Shown here: piece after piece, positions 53,361 through 63,985 of the stretch
How the letters are laid out: each line of letters opens with the position of its first letter
Numbering within the stretch: position 1 is the first letter of the stretch
Program-made: the position numbers and the translations under genes
Origin: Flaccisagitta enflata
Taxonomy: Eukaryota; Chaetognatha; Sagittoidea; Aphragmophora
DNA: 64,000 bases
Assembly: GCA_965153355.1 (NCBI GenBank)
Contig: OZ231127.1
Span: forward strand, 22,692,001-22,756,000
Reading direction: 5' to 3'
Notes under the pieces: generated by a model
Seen by the model: only the letters and a program-made list of their open reading frames with translations
Databases searched by the model: none
What the model was told of the DNA's origin: nothing

Positions 53361-54184
53361 AGGCCGGATACACGGCTACCCTGGTCACGTGCAGGTGGGC
53401 AGGAGCAGTGCTGGAGAAGGTCACTGGGTCATCTGGGCAGGAGCTGTATGCCCAAACAAGGCTGGATACACAGCTACCCTAGTCGCGTGCGGGTGGGCAG
53501 GAGCAGTACTGGAGAGGGTCACTGGGTCATCTGGGCAGGAGCCGTCTGCTCAAAAAGCTCAAAAACGCCAAAAAAGTAATAGTCGCAAAAGCGGCAGATG
53601 GTCAGCGGTACCCGATGCCCCTATGTGAGTTCATGTGGGTGTGAGGTGGTTAAAGGGACAGCGGCCCCGAAGGCCCTATGCTGTTTTTACTGCAGCTGGT
53701 ATGTGAGCCTTCAGTCTGGGATATGACCTTCGGGGCTGGGATTTAAGCCTTGAGGCTAGGATTTGAGCTTTAAGACTGGGATTTGAGCCTCGAAACTGGG
53801 ATTTGAGCCTAGAGACTAGGATTTGAGCCTTGAGTTTGGGATTTGAGCCTTGAGATCAGGATTAAAGCCTTGAGATTGGGATATGAGCCTGGAGACTGGG
53901 ATTTGAGCCTCGAGACTGGGATTTGAGCCTCGGGACTGGGATTTGAGCCTCGAGACTGGGATTGAGCCTCGAGACTGGGATTTGAGCCTCGAGACTGGGA
54001 TTTGAGACTCAGACTGGGATTTGAGCCTCGAGAGGCGGGTACACTGAAGGAAAAGAAGGAGAAATATCTCCCTATGTGAAGGCATAGGTCATCGGCCCCT
54101 TTGGGGCCGCTGCCCAAAAAGGGGACCAACCGACTGACGGACCAACAAAGCGGGGTGTAGAGTCGCATAGCACGCGACTAAAAA
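53361..54184 (+). mobile_element. Family H element with a nested family B element
   Basis: Tandem family H left ends: AAGGCCGGATACACGGCTAC, CCTGGTCACGTGCAGGTGGG at 53361, and AACAAGGCTGGATACACAGC, TACCCTAGTCGCGTGCGGGT at 53455. Family B follows from about 53580 (GGCAGATGGTCAGCGGTACC, GGGACAGCGGCCCCGAAGGC). Its array is about 17 units of GACTGGGATTTGAGCCTCGA (53740-54030), closing with AAGGCATAGGTCATCGGCCC, CTTTGGGGCCGCTGCCCAAA. The family H right end follows: CCGACTGACGGACCAACAAA, GCGGGGTGTAG, AGTCGCATAGCACGCGACT (54161-54179), AAAAA. Confidence 0.65.
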
Positions 54185-54187
54185 CTC

Positions 54188-54497
54188 AAAAACGCCTGAG
54201 AAGCAAGTCCCAAAAGCGTTAAATTGTCAGCGGTACCTATGTCCTGCTTAAGCAGGCTGTGGTTGAGGTTGAGGGGGGAGCGGGGCATCTAGCGACTGGA
54301 ATCTGGGCCTTGGGGTTGGGATTTGGGCCTTGAGGGTGGGACTTGGGCCTCAAGACTGGTATTTGGGCCTCAAGGCTGGGATATGGGCCTAGCGGCTGAG
54401 GGGAGGGGTGTACAGAGAAGGAGGAGAAGGAGACTGACCAACCGACCGACCGACCAACATAGCGGGGTGTAGAGTCGTATAGCACGCAACTAAAAAG
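54188..54497 (+). mobile_element. Second family B plus family H tail
   Basis: GCGTTAAATTGTCAGCGGTA, CCTATGTCCTGCTTAAGC, units of TTGGGCCTCAAGACTGGTA, then GACTGACCAACCGACCGACC, AACATAGCGGGGTGTAGAGT, CGTATAGCACGCAACTAAAA. It repeats the order of the preceding feature in a shorter, more decayed form. Confidence 0.55.
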
Positions 54498-54514
54498 AAG
54501 TTTTTTTTTCTGAC

Positions 54515-54800
54515 ATGGTTTATAGCAACTCCGAGTACACTTATGTATGCAAGAAACGGCTGTCCTGGTCAAGATAGATCCAAAGTATGATGCATTGATG
54601 TCTAAAAGCCGTGTAGCAATCAACGAATGACCGTTGTAAAACTTACATCTCACCACCAAGTTAAAATTGTCACGAAAGAGCATACACAAAATTTTTGTCG
54701 AGTTTCTTTTGGCGAAGATAGTACAACTCCATGTACCCGCGTGTTTGCGGGAAATTGCTCTCCTGGTCAGGATATATGTACAGTACCTTCCGAGCAAACC
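54515..54800 (+). repeat. Tandem Cys-containing units, possible decayed exon
   Basis: TATAGCAACTCCGAGTACAC...AACGGCTGTCCTGGTCAAGA at about 54521-54588 resembles AGTACAACTCCATGTACCCG...AATTGCTCTCCTGGTCAGGA at 54720-54772. Both frames read N-G/C-x-C-x-P-G-Q-D. The first copy continues into AGTATGATGCATTGATG, which also follows the MITE at 55401. It is a tandem repeat; a short Cys-rich secreted domain is conceivable but unproven. Confidence 0.4.
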
Positions 54801-55398
54801 CGGTTAAAACTGGAGGATTAATTTTTGTTACTTTAATTTCATTTCCCAGACTTCATTTTTTATATCTAACTTAATTAAAAAATATTTAATTCCTTGAACA
54901 TATTTGGCTGTCAAAAAAAATAACCCCTGAAATCAAAGTGCATGAAAACATCAATATTGAGTGTTCTAACCCAGACCATTGGATTCAGCGGAAAATTTTA
55001 CCTATCCTAGACTACAAGAACAGCTTAGTAAGACAATTATTTCAGATTTTATAGCCATTTAAAATTTTTAAGGACAATTGTCCTAAATTGTTTTGATACA
55101 ATTGTCCTTAAAAACTTTAAATGGCCATAAGATCTGAAATAATTGTCTGACTGAGCTGTTCTTGTAGTCTAGGATAGGTAAAATTTTCTGCCAAATCCAA
55201 TGGTCTTTATTAGAACACTCAATATTGATGTCTTCATGCATTTTGATTTCACGAGTTTTTCTTTTTGACAGCCAAATATGTTCAAGGAATTAAATATTTT
55301 TTTATTAAGTTAGATACAAAAAATGAAGTTTGGGAAATGAAATTGAAATAACAAAAATCAATCCTCCAGTTTTAGCCTGGTTTGCTCGGAATGTACTG
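54781..55398. mobile_element. TA-flanked foldback MITE, 618 bp, near-full palindrome
   Basis: The left terminus CAGTACCTTCCGAGCAAACC and right terminus GGTTTGCTCGGAATGTACTG are inverted, with TA outside (54779-54780, 55399-55400). The arms match over nearly their whole length, about 300 bp each, meeting near 55085 around AAGGACAATTGTCCT. The flanking direct repeat (54515 feature) provides a related uninterrupted version of the target (AGATAGATCCAAAGTATGAT). No coding capacity. Tc1/mariner-type by TSD. Confidence 0.9.
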
Positions 55399-55400
55399 TA

Positions 55401-56100
55401 AGTATGATGCATTAGGGTTTAAAAGCCCCATGGCGAGCCGTGGCGATATACAACTGACCACCTAACACCGGGTCTGTTTCTAAATGAGACAACCGCGATT
55501 TTAACAAGCCACTTGATTGGTCACTGCATTGTAAGCTCGCGAGGCTCACTGCTCACCCCGCTCACTCCACAGCGCAACACTTGCTCACTCCATTCACAGG
55601 CTCGCTCACTACCTTGTGGGAACATTGAAATTCATATGTTCACGCTGAAAATGCATTTAGTAGGATAAATCGAGATTGACGTTGTCACTGGAAACACAAC
55701 CACCTTTCAACTCACCAGGGTTCATGTATGTTTCTTTGTTCAGTTCTTTCTAATATTTGAATTTTGTACAAAAATGATTTGACCAGGCCTGTATGAAATT
55801 GAGACAGTTTGAACAGTGCGATGCGTCGCGAAGAAGAAAATTAAAGGCAGAGGGGAATCAAAAGCAACTTAATTATATACACCCTGGAATTAACTGAAGG
55901 CTTTAAAAACAGCCAAACGAAATTGAAAAGGAATAGCCTGATAATTTAGATATGATGGGAATTTCTCAATACTGTCAGTCAAAAACCAAGGAACGTCTTT
56001 ATATATAAACAGTCAAAAAGACAGAGAAAGTAAAACTGACAGATAGATTCATAAGCGGTCAAGTAAAAGAACGGTAAAACAGATTTGCAAGAAGCAGAAA
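55401..56100. other. Unassigned region
   Basis: It contains GCTCACTCC/GCTCGCTCAC repeats at 55550-55610. No supported ORF or element ends. Confidence 0.35.
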
Positions 56101-56127
56101 AAATCACTAATTTCACTGCAGCGGTAT

Positions 56128-56276
56128 CCAACTTAAATTCCGCCCTAAAAAAGGTTCCCGCGCTCGTAGAAAGTTGCGCATGGGCTCGTTCAGTCAGGTT
56201 TTTGCAAAGGAACATTGTGAGGTGGGCGCAAAGGCACGATTTGGCGCATTTCCGGGATGCAACCAGCGTAATGCAG
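56128..56276 (+). repeat. Conserved 135-bp core, copy 2
   Basis: About 95% identical by eye to the reverse complement of 52776-52922, from CGCCCTAAAAAAGGTTCCCG to GGGATGCAACCAGCGTAAT. The flanks are unrelated. The frame SARSV-like (AWARSVRFLQRNIVRWAQRH) is open in both copies. Confidence 0.6.
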
Positions 56277-56289
56277 ATCCCATTCACAT

Positions 56290-57000
56290 AAGTTAAAAAT
56301 TATATTATTGATTTGAAGCTAATCAGTTTCTGATAATCAGTAAGCATTGCATACGGATCACATTGCAAAAAAAATTAATGCAGAATGTTTTTTTTTAATT
56401 ATGTATTACTAAAAACCTAATTACATTGAAAGAAAAAATGTGAAATATAATTGATAAATCATTATTTGCCAATATTTTATCAAATTTCTTATAACCTGTG
56501 GGTATAATATATTATTTATATCATTCATCATTTTTTTATATGTTCATTCATTTATTCATCATCTATAAAATCATTTTTACAGACAAAATTTAAAGTTGTT
56601 ATTCATCAAAATTTAGGAAAACTTTTTTTTTGTCCTAGAGAAATAAAATATCATTTGTACTACTTATTTTTCATATTCATTATTTGATTCATTGATTCAT
56701 TGATTCATTGATTCATTTTTTCATTTTTTTATTTATTCATTTAATTTTCCATTCATCCATCTGTGACTCCATTCTTGCATCATATCTTTCCTTATGTCAT
56801 AAATTTTTTCCCAAGCGCCTATGAAAACCGTGTCATGATTACATAAATTTGTTAAATCTAATTTCTATTATGCAGGGATTTGTTCATTCGCGTATTCGGA
56901 AACTTGTCGACTAATAAGTTTTTTCCCACGTTTCTTTTTAAACAAAATTCTGTAAAAGTCAATACATGAAATGAAAAGAAACATGTTGAAGAGGCTATAA
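56290..57000. other. AT-rich unassigned region
   Basis: It includes ATTGATTC repeats at about 56692-56720. Nothing else recognised. Confidence 0.35.
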
Positions 57001-57140
57001 ATTTGCATCCATTACAGGCAGAATTTTATTGGCAGCCGGACCATTGGAGTGGGATTCAACTGTATATGAAAGAAAGAATCGAGGAAGTAATGAAAGAAGA
57101 AAAAGAAGGAAAGAAATAAAAAACAGTAAGGAAAGAAAAC

Positions 57141-57374
57141 AAGTGACTTGGGGTTGTTGCGGACAACTGGATGGGTGGGCAGGGGCGTCCTTTACCCATA
57201 CATACCCCAGGCCCCCCAACCCAAGCCCCCCCCACACCTCAATCCCTCCACAACCACACAAAAATAATCTAAAATGTTCATTGTTCCACTTTTCAACTCG
57301 ATTATAATGGAGCGATGGACCAAAGGAGCAATGGACGGAAAAAACAATTCATTCCACGTGTCGGCAACTAAAAA
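57141..57374 (+). mobile_element. Family H element (GTGACGC subgroup)
   Basis: AAGTGACTTGGGGTTGTTGC, GGACAACTGGATGGGTGGGC, AGGGGCGTCC, a C-rich middle (AGGCCCCCCAACCCAAGCC), CAACTCGATTATAATGGAGC, GATGGACCAAAGGAGCAATG, then a degraded hairpin CACGTGTCGGCAACTAAAAA. It is followed directly by (AAAG)n at 57386-57447. Confidence 0.6.
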
Positions 57375-57385
57375 GAAAAAAGAAA

Positions 57386-57390
57386 AGGAG

Positions 57391-57445
<55 letters not shown>

Positions 57446-57447
57446 AA
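57386..57447. repeat. (AAAG)n microsatellite
   Basis: About 15 units, grown from the A-rich end of the preceding family H element. Confidence 0.9.
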
Positions 57448-57483
57448 AAGAATTAAAGAAAGGATAAATAAAAGGAGGAATGA

Positions 57484-57727
57484 AACAAGACCGGATACAC
57501 AGCATCACAGTTGCAGATGGCTGGGCAGGGGCAGTAATGCAAAACAAGGCTGGATACATGGCTAACCCAGTTGTATGCGGGTGGGCAGCATTTGGGCAGT
57601 AGTAAGATGTCCAAAAAATACCCAAAACCGCCCAAAGAGGACAGACTGACAGACTGACGGATGGAAGGATGGATGGACAGACGGACTAACAAAGCAGGGT
57701 GTAGAGTCGCATAGCATGCAACAAAAA
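57484..57727 (+). mobile_element. Family H element, complete
   Basis: AACAAGACCGGATACACAGC, CAGTTGCAGATGGCTGGGCA, GGGGCAGTAATGC, then a second left end AACAAGGCTGGATACATGGC, TAACCCAGTTGTATGCGGGT at 57542. The right end has GACAGACTGACAGACTGACG, GATGGACAGACGGACTAACA, AAGCAGGGTGTAG, AGTCGCATAGCATGCAACA, AAAA. A doubled left end like that at 53361/53455. Confidence 0.65.
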
Positions 57728-57754
57728 ATGCTATCAATTCAGGAATGTGATGGA

Positions 57755-57808
57755 ATGTTGGACCGACTGACAAGGCAAAGAGTAGAGTGGCGTGTCTGCA
57801 ACTAAAAA
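57755..57808 (+). mobile_element. Family H hairpin end, solo
   Basis: GGACCGACTGACAAGGCAAA, GAGTAGAGTGGCGTGTCTGC, AACTAAAAAAG. The right end only, about 30 bp after the preceding copy. Confidence 0.5.
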
Positions 57809-57869
57809 AGAAGATATGAGCTATAAAGGAAAAGACTATTTGCATACATCTCATGCCCTCTCATAATAA

Positions 57870-58850
57870 TCTATTTAATCATCTGTTTATTTATTCATTC
57901 ATTCATAAATTCATTCATTCATTCATGTATTCAAAACAGCAGGGGGCACATGTTGTTTATAACTCAGCCGTGCTATATGCTAGCAACTTCATTGACACTT
58001 ATCATTTCAGAGGAGGATCAATGAACGTGGTTCCTTTGTTCATGTCACTGCCCCTGCCCAATATCCTGATTTTGACACATAATCCTCAAACCCTGCCTGC
58101 ACACTGTCCCCGCCCACTGGCATACAACTAGAATTAAATACATGTTGATGCAAAATGCGTAGCAACGCGAATGCATTAGTTCTATGTGTTGATTCCATAA
58201 CAATATTTATTCTTTTACCTCTTATAAAAAGGGTTCACGGTTTCGCCTCTAGCCATTTTCAGCCATATCACAGGAGATTTTCAAAAACAGATTTTGAATC
58301 AGCATAGCTTACTCTACAAGGTAGATGGGCGAACATGACCAAACGGTTCTCTGATTTTGGTTAAAACGAGGTTTTCTCAGCATTTTCTTATTTTCTTTTG
58401 ATTTTTACTATTTTTATCGCCAAAAAAAAAAGCACCCTGGTCTGACTCTGTGATAAATAGAGCTAAGTATAGGAATAATAATGTTGTTTTCTTAAATTTC
58501 ATAGCAGATATGCTAGGGTCAAGGGACGTTAAAATTTCTGACAACTTTTTTCTCTCTCTCCATTTCTCCAAGTTGGCGCATGTTAGGAGCCTATTAAGTG
58601 GGATGGTGGCAGTAATTGAAATAAGGGTTTAGAGGATTTCATGGCAAATCCTTCCCTTCTAAGGTTTCTCTCGTTCTTAGCGCTCCCTTTTCTTCCAGCT
58701 TGTCTCACATTATTTACTTGTCCAATCTGTTCAGTTGTTCATCATTCATAAATGGCACATTGTGGCAGTCTGTTTCGCTCCCATAGCCCATCTAGGGCTT
58801 CAAAATGAGCCTTACCCTTGACCTTGTCATTGTCGAGTCCAGATATGCTA
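57870..58850. other. Unassigned region
   Basis: ATTC microsatellite at 57885-57930 and family H-like GCCCCTGCCC/GCCCACTGGC fragments at 58050-58130. The minus and plus ORFs of about 60 codons near 58377-58632 lack recognisable motifs. Confidence 0.35.
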
Positions 58851-58973
58851 ACCCAATGCAATATTTTTTTCTCAGTATATTCATGTTTACAATTACTTAG
58901 CAATAATATTCTTCGCGAATACTTCCGTAACAAAATTTTATCCTGACAAAATCGATCTCTTTTACGATCACTG

Positions 58974-59156
58974 ATGACTCAAGATTTATATTTATCATAT
59001 CTTTTCCGTTTCAACCAAAATGGAATAAGTAAAAAACCGAGGTTAGTTCCTCCAATTGTATTCGATCATGCCCACTTTGCTGAGGCGGGCAAAACGATTT
59101 TACAAGCGACGAAAGAGAGTGAAAGATTAGAGCGACGTACGCAAATATGTAAATGA
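58974..59156 (+). pseudogene. Exon-like ORF, block B copy
   Basis: MTQDLYLSYLFRFNQNGISK, KPRLVPPIVFDHAHFAEAGK, TILQATKESERLERRTQICK, stop at 59154-59156. It is the counterpart of 8396-8571, where the two halves lie in different frames. Upstream, a TGA interrupts the NKIL segment in this copy. Not recognised as a known protein family. Confidence 0.4.
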
Positions 59157-59316
59157 GGATGTTATCACCGCAATCCAGAGTGAACGGATGGGGTCAAGCG
59201 TTGAATATGAATGAGCTCCATCCAGACTAAGATCCGTCTTAGCAGATGAAAAGAAAGAAAGGATGAAACGGGTCGAAAGGACAACAGAAGTCTTCTTTGC
59301 TCCCCACGTTCTTTGG

Positions 59317-59837
59317 TAGCCACCGGGAGTGGGATCGTTTTGACTGTATTATTTTTTTGTCAACCAAAACCTCAATATTCCGGTAACTTTTTGTAACTTT
59401 TTTCTAGGTAACAAAATCAGAGATGTGATTGAAAGCCATTTACCTTATCGATTTTCTCCCTGCAGCTTAGTGCAGCTTGCCTTTTAAAAGTTGTCTTTTC
59501 ATATGCAAATTAGTCTGAGCGACTAATTTGCATAAGTATATGTATCTTAGTGACTTTCAAATTTCACAACATTTTAGGTGATGGTAGTAGATGTTGTTTG
59601 GAAGCAACAGTCTCAGTTTTAGTCCGAATTTCGCATTTCTAAGGGAGGATAATGACGTTTTTACTGAAAACAAAAATGAAATGGTCAATTAACGTTAAAT
59701 CAAGTGCAATTGACCATATTTGCTTACATCCGCTTAAGGACAAATCGCTTGATAACATTTTACTAGATGCATATGAGAATATCACAACTAAAAAAATATT
59801 CAAAAATATATTTTTGATGTTTGTCTACTCCTGGCTA
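59317..59837. mobile_element. Insertion in block B with 7-bp target duplication
   Basis: It is bounded by TCTTTGG on both sides (59310-59316 and 59838-59844); copy A has a single TCTTTGG at this place (about 8736) with no insert. Terminal sequences TAGCCACCGGGAGT and TACTCCTGGCTA form short imperfect inverted repeats. About 521 bp. A short ORF from 59652 (MTFLLKTKMKWSINVKSS) runs through the right end and is probably not a gene. It behaves like a non-autonomous DNA transposon; a 7-8-bp duplication with short TIRs would suit hAT-like or similar superfamilies. Confidence 0.7.
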
Positions 59838-60227
59838 TCTTTGGTTCATGAAATGTTGAGTCGGTCAACAGTGAGCATTCAAACAACCACTAATAAAGAG
59901 AATTAATTCCACCGAGAAAATTAAGCATATCTGTGATTTGTTACTTAAATCAAGTTCAAATGATTATTGACGAACAAATTGCTTCATGCATGATGCATCG
60001 ATATCATTTTGTGAACGGACTTCCATAGTGGTCAGCAGTCGATTCACGCGATCCATGGGAAAGTTCAGATCAGTGGTTATATCTCTTTCCGCGAAAGATC
60101 CGAGTTTTGTTTATCAAATATATACATCGAGAGATATCCCAAATAACGAATTAAAGATCCGCCTCAGTCTGAGCTTGGTTTGGATGGATGAAGACGTGGA
60201 GAAAAAGAATCACAGAGCTTTGCATCG

Positions 60228-60336
<109 letters not shown>

Positions 60337-60859
60337 TCACTCCATGAATATCGGTTCTTCCCATGTTGGCAACTTGGTCTTGCCAAGAGTCCCGAATACA
60401 TCTCTCTTCACATGACAATTTTTGTGTCACATGATCATGACACAATGGATGGATGCGGATTCATAGTGCATGCGACTTCGTGGTGCGACTGCAAGCGATT
60501 TTGTTGCGCATGCAACTTCATGCATGGTGCATGCGGCTTCTTGGTGCAAATTGGAAACCCCGTCGAGCGTAAAATCGTGTGAGCGTTTTAGTCAAACTTC
60601 TTAATCCTTGTTTGGAAACGTAAAATTGATAGACCCCTCTTTCCAATAAAGATAAGTGAAATAAAAAATACTTGAGCAAATTAGAAAGCGTCATTGCAAG
60701 AGGACTGCACCTTAAATAACACTGGTAAAGTTTCATAAGATATGAGAAGGTTTTAAACAGACAGACAGACAAACGAACGAACCGACTACACGATCAGGTC
60801 CATCACATAGTCCCACGGATCTGATTGCCGTGAGACAAAAACCTTCGACGTGACGGACC

Positions 60860-60965
<106 letters not shown>

Positions 60966-61392
60966 TAGATAAAAAGTTGACGTTGGCGAGCACGGCCAGG
61001 CCGAGAACATCTACGCAAAATTGCAAAAAAAAAAAAAAAGATTGTCTTCGAAATCAAGTGACGCAGATTTCCTCCTCAGTCGGTGACTTATTGGTCACGA
61101 GCGAGTTCTGTGATTAAGGCCAGTCTTGATCCTTCCTTCAGTTCGTGTGCGCGTGCGCGTGCGTGTGCGAGCGTCCTTCGCTGGTCAAGACGGATGCAAT
61201 CTACCCCTGCTTAGCCTCTGTACTCTGGTACGTTTGTGTACGCGTGCATTCCAGTCTTACGGACACGCGTCCCAGTTACGGAAACGCCGTTGAATCACGT
61301 GCAAAATCACGAGCACGAAAAGTTATTAGTTTGACCTGCTTGCGATGGTAATTGAGGAAAATGGAGACGAACCGATGGTTTGTGTGTGGTTT

Positions 61393-61507
<115 letters not shown>

Positions 61508-61917
61508 AAATGTGGTATATTTCATTGAACACCCACCCATACATACAGAAAACGGACAAAATGATGTGCTAACATGACGCAATAATTTAGAAATATGGCA
61601 GAGAGCGGAAACATTGACTGAAATAAAAAAATACAAGCGTGCTCGTAGTCAGATGAGGGAGCAGCTCTGTCGCAGAACCAGACATTGGCTAAACGCTGAA
61701 ATACGTGGGACTGCGCTTTGCCAATGACGACATGAGAGGTCGGCATGACTCTCAGCTAAAAAAAATAAAAGAAAAAAAAAGACAAACGTGGAGACGACCG
61801 ATATGATAAACGCGTTACATCGAGTAGCTAAATATATATATATATATTCTTCCCCGTATGACTCACAGAAAGACATTAACATGCCTCTACCCAGCCACAT
61901 TACAGAACCCTTCCAGC

Positions 61918-61996
61918 CACACGATGCCCCTGCCCACCCGCTTTAACGCCCCACCCACAAGCAACTAGTTAAAAGCCGCGTATCTGGCCTTGTCTT
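61918..61996 (-). mobile_element. Family H left end, inverted
   Basis: ACGATGCCCCTGCCCACCCG, CCACCCACAAGCAACTAGTT, AAAAGCCGCGTATCTGGCCT, TGTC. The reverse complement gives GACAAGGCCAGATACGCGGC. No hairpin end nearby. Confidence 0.55.
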
Positions 61997-61999
61997 AAC

Positions 62000-63100
62000 T
62001 TTGAATTACCCCCTCCCTCTCACTCACTTCGCCCTCACCACCTCAAGTTACAGCAAAACTACCAAAACCACAAACGCGTAAATAATAGGCTCTCATCCGG
62101 TAGCTTAACGGCCATCGGAATAACAGAGTTCATTTTTCATCGCATGTGCGTCTGTCACTCACGCATGAGTCATTGAGTCAGAGCTCTACGAAAAAGATAT
62201 GGATAACCTCACATCCCAATTGCGGACTCTTCTTGTAATAGAGACGGCAGTTACTTTACAACGATGGCGGAACGGCACCCATGAGTCATTGCGTTATGCA
62301 TTTCCTCCCATAAGACCTTTAAAGACTCTACTACAAGCCGTAACGAATACCACTGTGTTTTCATTGGTTCGTCTTCCAAGCGTGACAAGTCGGTAATGCC
62401 AATGGCGTGATGGTGGTTCTAATTCCTTGAAGCGTACTGCAAAGTCTCTGTACATCAGTTGAGTTAATGCAAGGTGCGTGATTGTATCTTTGCATGGTGC
62501 GTGATTGTATCTTTCTAATCTTTACTTAATCAGTCTGTAGTTATTTCAATATCATTTATACTGTATACAATTAAAATATCTTGTAGATACTGCGTATTGC
62601 CACTTAAATAATTCTCTGTCACGTATCCCTGCTTAAGCTCAGAGATTTCTTCTTCATTTCGAAAGAAGAGTCACGCCCTTTTTGCCAACGTAGTGACGTC
62701 AATGGCTCAAAAACGATCAGTTGGCATTTATTTCCCCCTATTCAAGTGTTACCCCTTTCAAGACTTGGGGAAATATTACTTGAAAATCGGCGGCTTGGGG
62801 CTCAAGAGCAGCGCGAAAATCCACCAGAGCTGAGAGAGAGAGAGAGAGAGAGAGAGAAATCCGCCTGAATCATCACATATTTGCTTCCACTGTGTTGTCG
62901 CTTTGAACAATTTACCCTAATCGAATCATTTTTTCCGCCAGGCGTTTAATGCTAGACAATGGGCGATGCTTTAATAGAAAGGAAAAACTGCTCTTAACTG
63001 GCAACCGCCATTTGCATTGCATGGCAGATCTCTAGAAAATATTTCAGGCAAAGACCTCGGGGGCTAGTGCATTAATGAAACAAACTCTTTCTTTTCTAAG
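62000..63100. other. Unassigned region with AP-1-like motifs
   Basis: Two perfect ATGAGTCAT palindromes (62165-62173 and 62281-62289) and one TGAGTCA (62174-62180). (GA)n at 62831-62858. The ORF 62199-62396 (MDNLTSQLRTLLVIETAVTL) has no recognised domain. Confidence 0.35.
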
Positions 63101-63102
63101 GC

Positions 63103-63340
63103 TTTTTAGTTGCGGACACGCAACTCTATAAGAGGCTTTGTCCGTCCGTCCGTTGGTCCGTCGGTCCATCAGTCAGTTGGTCCGTGAACACGAGTCGAAA
63201 AGTGGGAAAACGACCATTTTGGAAGCTTTTTGTGTATGTGTCTGTGTTGGAAAGGGGGTTGGGTAGGACGTTGGGTGTGAATGGGGGTTGGCTGCCCCTG
63301 CCCACCCGTCCGCAACGATATTGTGACCCCGCGTCACTTG
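63103..63340 (-). mobile_element. Family H element, complete (GTGACGC subgroup)
   Basis: TTTTTAG, perfect hairpin AGTTGCG-GACA-CGCAACT (63108-63125), CTATAAGAGGCTTTGTCC, GTCC/GTTGGTCC tract, a G-rich middle, GGCTGCCCCTGCCCACCCGT, CCGCAACGATATTGTGACCC, CGCGTCAC. CCGCAAC at the far end matches the hairpin arm GTTGCGG. Confidence 0.75.
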
Positions 63341-63929
63341 TTTTTTTAAGGGCGGAAGTGGCGACCAGGGTTTGTGGTTTCTGTGTAAGACCTAACAGAC
63401 CGATAAACGGACGGAATATTTACAATCGTGTGCTGAAAAAAGGGACTTGTGCGTTACAAGAATGGACCGATTTTAGGGGAGAATCCACATCGTGAGAGGA
63501 TTAGGCCTAAGTGGAGGCCAAAATTGCAGAATGCGAACGAAATGAAAACAAACTGAATGAAATAATATGAGAGAAATGATTGAAAAAAGGTTTGGAGAGA
63601 GAAAGAAAGAGAGAGAGAAAGAGGGAGATTGAAAAATTAGATTAATCTGAGAGCGAGAGGAAGAATCCATTCAACTCCATGACCCATATTGGAGTAATCC
63701 TAGAGGATATTCGCTACTGTAACCTACGAGTTTGGATCGTTGGAGAAGGGGATGGCGTTGGGGATTAAGGAGGTCTATATGGAGGGTCGTGGTGATAGCG
63801 AGGTTGAATAGGGCGATGATGGTCGTGATTAGACTTTTTATCGTGGAGGTGAGAAGGATACACAGACAGAGATCTAAAGACAGACAGACACGCACGCACG
63901 CACACACGCGCGTAATGACGAATGGGCCT

Positions 63930-63985
63930 GGTGGATGGACGGACAAAGCCTCGTGATGAGTAGCGTGCACGTCACTAGAAAGCTA
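63930..63985 (+). mobile_element. Family H hairpin end
   Basis: GGTGGATGGACGGACAAAGC, CTCGTGATGAGTAGCGTGCA, CGTCACTAGAAAG. The hairpin is imperfect. The left end would lie upstream but is not identified. Confidence 0.45.
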
